Origin: Hydractinia symbiolongicarpus
Taxonomy: Eukaryota > Cnidaria > Hydrozoa > Anthoathecata > Hydractiniidae
Direction: 5' to 3'
Assembly (NCBI RefSeq): GCF_029227915.1
Contig: NC_079875.1
Span: 13,451,001 to 13,515,000 of the forward strand
Length of the DNA: 64,000 nucleotides
Part shown: positions 56,340-64,000 of the stretch, piece after piece
How positions within the stretch are numbered: the stretch's first letter is position 1
How the letters are laid out: each line of letters begins with the position of its first letter
The notes under the pieces: model-generated
Seen by the model: only the letters and a program-made list of their open reading frames with translations
Databases searched by the model: none
Told to the model about the DNA's origin: nothing
Position numbers and translations under genes: made by a program

Positions 56340-59300
56340 TACTAGCTAGTAGATAAATTTCTTATTTGACATTTCGTTTCCACAGAAGGTCGCTTTTGCA
56401 CAACTGGATTGGTTAAATTGACCGGGAGCTCATAAAAGTGAACTTATATGAAAGTAAAACGCAACAGAATCCAAAGCGACTGATGCGATTTTCAATTCCT
56501 CGACTTTCGCACAGTTTAGATCGCGACAAACTTGAAACCGCGATTAGCAAATTAAAATTTCCGTAGTGTTTATAGTTTCCCGTCACATACTTGAAAGATC
56601 GACTAATCAAAAGTTAAATGTGGTGTTCGCTAAACCGGGTGTTTTTTTGGAAGTGTACGCTAAATAAGTTCAGGTGTCATTCTGTTTGTTAAAATAAAAA
56701 CTTATTCAATACCGCATCTCTATATCAAAAGTTCGGTATATTTAAAAATATACACTAGCTTAGTACTCGCGAACGACCGCCCTATGGTATAAAATCTTAT
56801 TCATACGATAATATCTTTCTGTCTTGGACTTCAGTATCAGATTCAACTCTAACATAATATAAATAAGCAGAAAGAGAGGAAACATTATCTCCTTCTACGA
56901 TCAGAATTTAAAGAGTTTAGAAAAGTAAAACAAAACTTAAGGATATATCACTCCAAAAATAAATACACCGCGCAGTGGGCTTTCACAGGGGTCATGAAAA
57001 GCATGAAAGGAGAGTACGTCACTCTATCTACAGTGTAATAACCACACAAGAAATATTACTTTGCAAATGAATGAATATGTTTTAAAATTAGAGTTAAACA
57101 ATTTCTGTGAAAAAAACTTTTTGATTTCTTATCCATAAACCAATTATTCATAGCGAAAAGTTCTAATTCGACTTCTTAACCGCTGTAAATTACCGGTGGG
57201 GCTCGGATCATTAGGAGCAAGAAGTGACAATTTTTATTGCTACAGTGGTTCCTAAGCCGTGGTTCTAATATGCCTATGAGTGGAATTGATCTTCAAAACA
57301 GAATACATGAAAGGTTAGCTGCGTGTGTGATTTTGCCCTGCAAACTTTCGCACGTCATTCACTGAAAATGATCGCTTTAGGATGGTCAATGAGCACTAAG
57401 TGTATAAAAAAAAATTCATACTATACGTAAAATCAATGAAAAGTTGGACATAAACTCGAATGCAAATATAGGCGCAATGTTTTTTGTGGTGAAAAAAGTT
57501 AGTGCGCTTCTGCACAGGGGAGAATTACCTACCAATATGACACACCTTATTGATTTTTGAGCATTGTAAAAGCGCAAACACAAAAACAGAATTTTTAAAT
57601 ATAAAGCTACCAACTTGGGTAAGGATTTAATGGCGATTATTCAATTTTTAAATGCAAGTAATAACTCCCTTTAACAAAAGTTAAGCAGTATTTGGACATC
57701 CAGAATAAAAATGCGTACCTTGCACTCACTCTGCACACCATCTGAAACAAGGACGGGAGCATCTACGACGGAGGAAATATTTTTTTTTTCAATGAGCATA
57801 TGCCAATTAGAAATAAATCCGTCAAAACAAAATTGGTTAACTTTAAAAGAATCATTTTCAGGTTGTGGGTAGAACGTCAAACATTTTAACAAAATAAAAG
57901 TGTCATATGAAAATATTACTGTAAAATATTTTTTCTTTCAAATTTTGTGCGCGCAACGGTTTGTTGTCAGTTTCTTTGTCAGTTTCGTATTTCTTGCACT
58001 TTTAAAAATAAACTTAATCGTTTTGATTTTTTTCATGCGTCGACTTAGCTTAATTTTTTCGTAATCAATTTCTTTGGCGCGTTTTTTCATGTGTCGACTT
58101 AGCTTAATTTTTTCGTAATCAATTTCTTTGGCGCGTTTTTCATGGCTTTCTTAAAAAAAAGGTCGTTGCAGATAGCCTCTGATTTTTGATTCATAAAGTT
58201 TCTATTATTTTTATCAACACACGTGTTAATTACATGTCGAAGGGAATTTATTACAACGATAAAGAAGATTAATACGTCTTGCTGTCAACGCTTTTCTTTG
58301 TTTTGTTTAATGGTAATTATACTTTGAGCAATTAATATATTTTTGCATGCTTCAGCCATATTTTAACTACATGTCCAGGTGAGTTATGGCATGCTAAAGC
58401 GTGTCTTTGATTCTATGCGATAGAAAAGTTTAAGTATGATGATTCATACAGGTCAAACAAACTGGAATCCGCAAAATGTAATTTCCTTTTGGAATTAATT
58501 ACTTGCTAAACGCAAAGTCGAATAGGTCAAGTACGTGTTTTGGTAGAATTTGGAAAAGAAAATTCTTTAGAAGGTGACATGTCAAGACGTTTTTTACCTG
58601 CATTTAGCAGTGAATTATCACTGTCTGTAATACATATTTTAGAACGGAAGGAGAGCGCGTTTTTTGGCATCACGAACCAGTAGGAAATGTTATCAATTGC
58701 CTTCTAGGAAGTATCATGGACTTTATGCATAATAGCAACAACGTTCTTTTTCGATATAGTAACTGTCAAAAAGTAATTCGGCGTGCCAACGCTAATTTCA
58801 ATGCGGAAAATGCACTCTTTTCAATCAAAGGGGATGCTAATAATAAGACATTGACGGTTAAACATTTTCTTAAAAAGTAACTCAACATGCTATTTCTGAA
58901 CAAAAAGATTGCAAAGCTTCCTCAATCTTATAATATTTTAATAAGTTTGAGCAATAAATGAAATTTAGCGCAAGGAAAACCAAGTATTTTCACTAAATTG
59001 GTAGCCTACGTTCTTAAAACCGTAACTGTTTGAGTTTGGTAATCTAAGTAATTATTTCCTTCCACTAACGAGTTTGTTTGTTGTAAACAAATGACAGTCA
59101 CCGTGATTTATCAAGGGATTAGGAAAAAGACTTTGATATGCGATATGCGCCAGATATGCGTAGTGTAATTACCGGAATAGAGATTTGTTTCGTACAGTTC
59201 TTCTTTCTTTAATTATAACGCCGACGGCCCACACAATCACGATATTTTATTAAATGGAGATTTAAACTTGATATGCATCAAGACGTCTGTTGTGGTTGAT

Positions 59301-60070
59301 AGCTAGCCACAACAATGTAAACATTCATCAACGACGAAAATTTCATCCCTGCTGCATTAAATTGTTGGAATCAGTGTAATTTAATATTTTGCTTCGTTTC
59401 GCAGAAAAAAAATTGAAAAGTAAAAAAAGTTATATCTGAGTCCTCTTACAAGCGCTTACAAGTATTAGGGGTCACAAGAAAGGAGTTGTAAATATTAATT
59501 TTTTGTCTTTTATGTTAAAGTTAAACTTTGTCTAAGGATAAAACAACGTATAAACGTCTTAACTTTAGACAAGAACAAATGGATAAGGTGGGAAATTTAG
59601 TAAAATTTGTGACACCTTGAAATTTACATTAACTAAAATTGCATTTGTTTTCGTGTTGTCTTCTGAGAAATAATAGAAACTTTACGGTGCGAAAACAAAG
59701 ACGCCGATGAAGGAGAGAATGTTTCCTTCGCAAAATACACACGTTGTTCGAAACTTGTAACTTGAAGTTCGTTTGAAACGCTAAAAGGTGAGTTTTGACG
59801 TTTTCTGAAACCTTAATATATAACTTTTATAATTTTTAGTGTTTTTGGATTTTTAGAAAATAATAATGAGCACTACCTTCCGCTAGTATCCAGTACTTAT
59901 TAAGAAGCAACTTTTTCTTGTGTGAACGTGTATTTTTTTCCAGATTCCTTAAGTTAGCCACAACAACAACAAACATGGCGACATCAAGTGCAAGATAAAC
60001 AAATCGTTTAGCTAGGGTACTTTGCGAAATCTTTGAACCCGACACAGAAATTATTAACTATAGCTATATA
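56340..60070. other. No gene seen, apart from one small tandem repeat
   Basis: AT-rich, with frames under 75 codons and none recognisable. A 54-bp unit is duplicated at 58027-58134 (see that entry). Confidence 0.5.
58027..58134. repeat. 54-bp tandem duplication
   Basis: Two copies of CATG(C/T)GTCGACTTAGCTT to AATCAATTTCTTTGGCGCG, period 54 bp, with one or two differences. Confidence 0.9.
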
Positions 60071-60074
60071 ATCA

Positions 60075-60488
60075 TGGTCAAAATATGTTGAGACAAGACG
60101 GCTAATTTTGAAGTTCGCCACCAGAAGTAATAGCGTAGTGTAATTCTATATCAGAGTCAGACATATTGAAATTGATGAAGTTCACTCCTCAATGTTCAGA
60201 GTGGATTTAGCACTTCAGATCTTAGGTTATGTGATTAAGTCGAAGCTCCTGGAATGTGCAATTGTGGTTCACGTCAGCATGGCCTTTTTCAATGAATTTC
60301 TGAGCCTTCGTGGGGCTCGAAATGTGTGCTAAAGAATGCAAATAGCAAGCTTCAAACGGTCCATGCCTGGCCTGCGTGTGTGCATAAGTAGCGACTTTGC
60401 CGCCTCCTGAATGCATTGACCGTTATTACTTTTGTCCATATTTGAGAAATGACGAAAAAACTGCATTTTGTCTCAATTTTTTTGACCA
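60075..60488. mobile_element. Mariner-like MITE (~414 bp)
   Basis: The left end TGGTCAAAATATGTTGAGAC is mirrored at the right by GTCTCAATTTTTTTGACCA, about 25 bp with four or five mismatches. A 64-codon minus frame inside (60222-60416) has no transposase motif. Ends of this type are common in Tc1/mariner relatives. Flanking TA is not exact. Confidence 0.5.
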
Positions 60489-60669
60489 ATATTGTAACCA
60501 GCTCTATTTTTTCATGGTTTTATAGTTCCTTCTTTTCTTCGCTAATTTCACCTAAATTTACATTTCTGGTAATAAAGCAACGAAATAGACTAAAGATGAC
60601 CTGGCATTTCTGAGAGAAATTCTTCTTTTTGGACTTTGACGCTTCAAGCAAGATACATCTGCGCGCTTT

Positions 60670-61085
60670 AAGGTATGGGAAAGGATGACTGAATCTCTTA
60701 ATCAAGTATCAGATTTATATTTCTACGTTTGGGGAAGATCAATTCAAGATCAATCCGAAAAGAAACGAGAAGAGCTACGTGCAAGCGGAATTTCGATAAC
60801 ACCAGAAGATAGCGAAATTCATTTATTCCTGACGGATATTGTGGAGAGTTTTGCCACTAAAACTTCTAAAAGCAATCGGATGACAAAAAGAATAAGGAAA
60901 GTGCAGATGTTGTAAAGGCAGACGAAATAAGAAAACGCTCATTAGAAACATTTGCTTAAACTGATTTTAGGTCCCACATAGAAAAAGGCAAAGGACGTAG
61001 AAATTCAGGCAATAAAACAATGGAATACCTTAAAATAGATGAGGATAATATCATAAAAGAATTTGGCCAATTATTTTGTTTTAAA
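60670..61085 (+). pseudogene. Myb/SANT-like DNA-binding-domain protein remnant
   Basis: The plus strand reads 'DQSEKKREELRASGISITPE' with 'DSEIHLFLTDIVESF' in one frame. After a shift near 60890 come 'ADEIRKRSLETFA', a stop, and 'KGRRNSGNKTMEYLKIDED'. The order 'K..EE.rASGI.pe.sE.d..L.dIie.f ... IRkRamE.f..s..r..Sg..t..YL' is what I recall from Myb/SANT-like proteins abundant in cnidarian genomes, often from Harbinger-type transposons. Broken by at least one frameshift and one stop. It lies directly before the BEL/Pao remnant but is not part of the usual BEL gene order. Confidence 0.45.
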
Positions 61086-61371
61086 TTCGGAGCACCTTGG
61101 GTTGTTACAAACTGCACAAACTTGTGATAAAACATTCTGCAAAATTATGAATATTATCTGGCTCTGGACTCAGTTCAGTTATATTACACCTCATGCTAAG
61201 GAGTTGTTGAAGTTACCTGTTTTTAATAAATTAGAAATGTTATTAAAAACATTTGGGAATCAGGCTGAATCGCAAATGCTTGAACAAGTTAAATTTTGTA
61301 TTAAAGATAAAAATGATAAAAAAGCTTTCAGCCGTTGTATCTACATATTAACGACATCTTTGAGAGGTTAA
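61063..61371 (+). CDS. Unrecognised frame before the BEL/Pao protease
   Basis: An open frame of 102 codons with 'ITPHAKELLKLPVFNKLEML' and 'MLEQVKFCIKDKNDKKAFSR'. It could be a piece of the BEL/Pao gag protein or of the preceding remnant. No zinc knuckle or other motif supports either. Not assignable. Confidence 0.25.
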   Translation: MANYFVLNSEHLGLLQTAQTCDKTFCKIMNIIWLWTQFSYITPHAKELLKLPVFNKLEMLLKTFGNQAESQMLEQVKFCIKDKNDKKAFSRCIYILTTSLRG

Positions 61372-61374
61372 CTT

Positions 61375-63190
61375 GTAGAATTCACTCAACAAGCATATCA
61401 ACATCTTTAAGGTCTTGAGTTAGCTGATTAAAACTCCAGTGGTGGCGATGGGGACAGAGTATTACTGGTCTTTTCCTACGGGTAAAGTGGTCAAATCACA
61501 ACCTGATGTAATTGGTCTAGTAGCTCTTGGGTTATATTTTGAGTAAACAAACTAAAGTTCCATACAGTTCTTTCTTTCACCTTGATGTGGAGGAAGTGTG
61601 TGCATTTAAAGTTCCTATTGATCTTGATATATTAAATGATTTTTGGGGGAGAGCTAATGACTCAAAATTCAAAAATGGCAAACAATTTAATGAAAATCGA
61701 TACACTGTCAAACTTCCAGTAAAAGAGAATTAACTGAACATTGATGGTAATTATGAACTTAGCAAAGCACGATTAAAAAGCCTTAATCACAAATTTAAAA
61801 GGAGCAATGAGTTTTTTCAATAATACGAAGATGTTATTTAATCTCAATTAGCTGGCAATATTATTGAGAACACCGAAGACATAATTCTTTAAGCTGTACT
61901 GTAAAGTACATTATTTATCACACTGCACTGTCATCAAACAAGACCGTGCTAAGAAAAAAACTCAGAGTTGTCCTTGATGCTTGTGCCTCTATGTCTGGCT
62001 GATTTTTTAATGAGCTTTTGCATTATGGACCTTCTCTCACTAAAGCTCTTTTAGTGTCCTTCACTGTTTCAGAGTGTTTGACATTGGCATGGCATAATAT
62101 TGGCATGATATTGAAAATGCATTTCTGTAAATCAAATTGAATGCGGAACATAAAGACCTTGTTCGGTTTTTATGGTACAAAAAGTTTAATCCAAATATAA
62201 ATTTTGAAGATCAGAAATTGGTTGAGTATCGTTTAGTTCGTGTTTTGTTTGGGTAGACACCTTCTCCATTTTTATTAGAGGGTACATTAATAGTTCATAC
62301 AGAGAAGTTCTTATTAAATCCTGTGTCTGTGAGGAAGGTATTGGACATTTTGCATGTCGATGATCTTATTAGTGGAGGTAACAGCGTTGTTAAATTGTTT
62401 GATTTCTTTCGAAAATGTAAAGAACGGATCTGTCAAGGCTACTTTAATTAAGGTAACATTATGTCACTCGAATCTCTTGTATATGAGAAAATTGGTAATT
62501 TTCAAAGTGTAATTGAACAATATGATCCTTATGATAATATGGTACTTGGACTTCGTTAGAATAAATATAATAATTAATTGGGTTGTAAATTTAATGACAT
62601 TGCGAATAAATGTCTCACAGCCATAACTAAACGGAAAGTACTTTACTCTATAGCTACCATATATGACCCGTTTGGACTCATCAATCCTATTGCTGTTAAA
62701 CTCAAGTGTTTTTTTCTGAAATTATGTGTTACCAAACTAACTTGGCATTAACCAATATGCGATATTGCAGGAGTGGCAAAACATATATTATTTCTTTCAA
62801 GAAAGCTGTGATATTAGACGGGATTGATGTTATTCAACTTGTGCTAATGATCCATTCGTTGATGTACACTTACATGGATTAAGTGATGCATCTACAAGAG
62901 CTTTTGGATCATATGTTTCTTTAAGAATTGTACTCTTGTGTTAGCTGAACTATTGAAGGCTGTAAGAAATGAATTTGATGGTTATTATGATATTTCTAAA
63001 ACAGTTGCTTGGATAGATCATGCAGTTGCTTATTACTGGATCTCTAACAACAAACAATACAAATAATTTATTCAAATTAGAGTAAATAACATACACAAAA
63101 CATTACATGCTGATTAATGGCAACTAATACATACTAAAAGTCATCCAGCTGATATTATTTCCTGAGGAATGTGTCCTTTGGAATTACGAC
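61375..63190 (+). pseudogene. BEL/Pao LTR-retrotransposon pol: protease, RT, RNase H (heavily decayed)
   Basis: Domains follow the family order in shifting frames. Protease end: 'GTEYYWSFPTGKVV' (about 61451-61495). RT entry: 'NYELSKARLKSLNHKFKR' (61750), 'VHYLSHCTVIKQDRAKKK' (61905), 'LRVVLDACASMSG' (61962; motif A side), 'HKDLVRFLWYKKFNP', 'LVEYRLVRVLFG', 'SPFLLEGTL' and the catalytic 'HVDDLISGGNSVVKLFDFFR' (62355; Val-Asp-Asp). After it come 'YSIATIYDPFGLINPIAVKL' (62650), RNase H 'VHLHGLSDASTRAFGSYVSL' (62865) and 'NNKQYKQFIQIRVNNIH' with 'KSHPADIIS' (63045-63160). More than ten stops or shifts. The integrase and both LTRs are not seen. Pol of this family copies element RNA in virus-like particles. 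Confidence 0.88.
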
Positions 63191-63199
63191 AAAGTGACT

Positions 63200-64000
63200 T
63201 GTGGTTTTACTGAAAGGTGGAAAGACTTAATACCAACTGATAATAAAGCCGCAGATTTTATTTTACTGTACGTCAGCACGAACCTTTTAACCAAGCCGCC
63301 AATTATACTGTAAGTCGGCAAGTTGGAAAGTAAGTGGAAAGTAATAGAGGCTTGTGAATCAATAAGCAATTTTTGATAAGCAAGCACCGGAAAACCAAAA
63401 CTAAAAAAAGGAACAGCGGATGATTAACAGGCAAAAAAACTAGTTGGCCAACAAGTACTGTTAAGTAAAAAGGCAGTTAGCCAAAAAAGAAGATAAAGAC
63501 GAACCGACCGTCTTATCTTGGTGTAGGAAAAAGAAGAAGGAGAAACAACTATTTTCTGTATACTTTAAATGTATTGAATTTTCTATTGTCTTTAATTTTA
63601 AAAAAATCCGACCGTGAGGTACTCGAACAATTCTTTTCAGCGAAAAATTGATTAACTTCAAAAATATTCTTTAATATGGACTTTCTTTATTAATTAAAAA
63701 TTTTGCTCTAAAATGTCGCTGTCGAGTAAAATTTGTGTCGAAAACATATAACTGAATATATGTTGGAAAGCATGGTATGCAAAAAGTTGAACAAAAAGTT
63801 TCAAAATATTTAAAAGCTGAAATGATAAGCTTTTTCTAGAAGCTAAAGTATATTTGACTGATCATATAAAAAAGTACCGATAAAAAAGGGGTCGGCCAAA
63901 AATTGATGGAAGATTAATGTCTATTTTAATAGATAAAATAAGTTCCGGTTCCAGAAATTCGTTTTAAAATGAGATATAAACTTTCTTTTTATGTTCACAA
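63200..64000. other. No gene seen
   Basis: AT-rich DNA after the BEL/Pao remnant. No integrase motif (HHCC or DDE) was recognised to the window edge. Confidence 0.5.

Overview
The window looks like nuclear DNA of an early-branching animal, most likely a cnidarian and perhaps a hydrozoan or other medusozoan. It is AT-rich, with spliceosomal introns (gtaag donors, pyrimidine-AG acceptors) and very few host genes. The transposon mix (L2/CR1-like LINE, Penelope-like, BEL/Pao, Maverick/Polinton, many short Helitrons) is of the kind common in cnidarians. The species is not identifiable from the sequence alone.

Host genes. Three paralogous two-exon genes encode type II membrane GT31-family glycosyltransferases (beta-1,3-galactosyl/GlcNAc-transferase type). 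Copy A (13567-15392, +) and copy B (25623-27199, +) are tandem duplicates that share upstream DNA, an intron and downstream DNA, including a Helitron that predates the duplication. Copy C (34979-32014, -) is inverted, has a longer intron and a more diverged N-terminus. A fourth host gene at 55079-55803 becomes a secreted protein with a cysteine-rich C-terminus once a two-codon first exon is recognised. It has a TATA box and a 104-bp intron.

Mobile DNA. 1-4820 is an L2/CR1-like LINE (ORF1 end, endonuclease, reverse transcriptase) broken by a frameshift, a stop and an insertion, with a 639-bp tandem duplication. 11930-13368 holds a Penelope-like remnant with a GIY-YIG domain. 21689-23573 is a head-to-tail array of three Helitrons with exact CTAG|TC junctions and many TGACGTCA palindromes; other Helitrons as short as 67 bp are scattered through the window. 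38687-43642 is a 4.96-kb Maverick/Polinton-type element with long terminal inverted repeats and a TTTAG flank. It keeps only the N-terminal part of a protein-primed type B DNA polymerase, a decayed conserved ORF, a small membrane protein, a Cys-rich peptide and two genes built of 24-residue repeats. 44070-44840 (-) and 24479-24853 (-) are LINE fragments. 60670-63190 contains a decayed Myb/SANT-like ORF followed by a decayed BEL/Pao pol (protease, RT, RNase H).

Remaining DNA. Most of 44850-60070, except the secreted-protein gene, and most of 4820-11500 show no gene that can be supported. They contain simple repeats (209 bp of TA, 39 copies of CGTT), foldback and MITE-like inverted repeats, and small dispersed repeats. 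The genes do not form an operon. The common theme is tandem and inverted duplication of a glycosyltransferase locus inside transposon-rich DNA.
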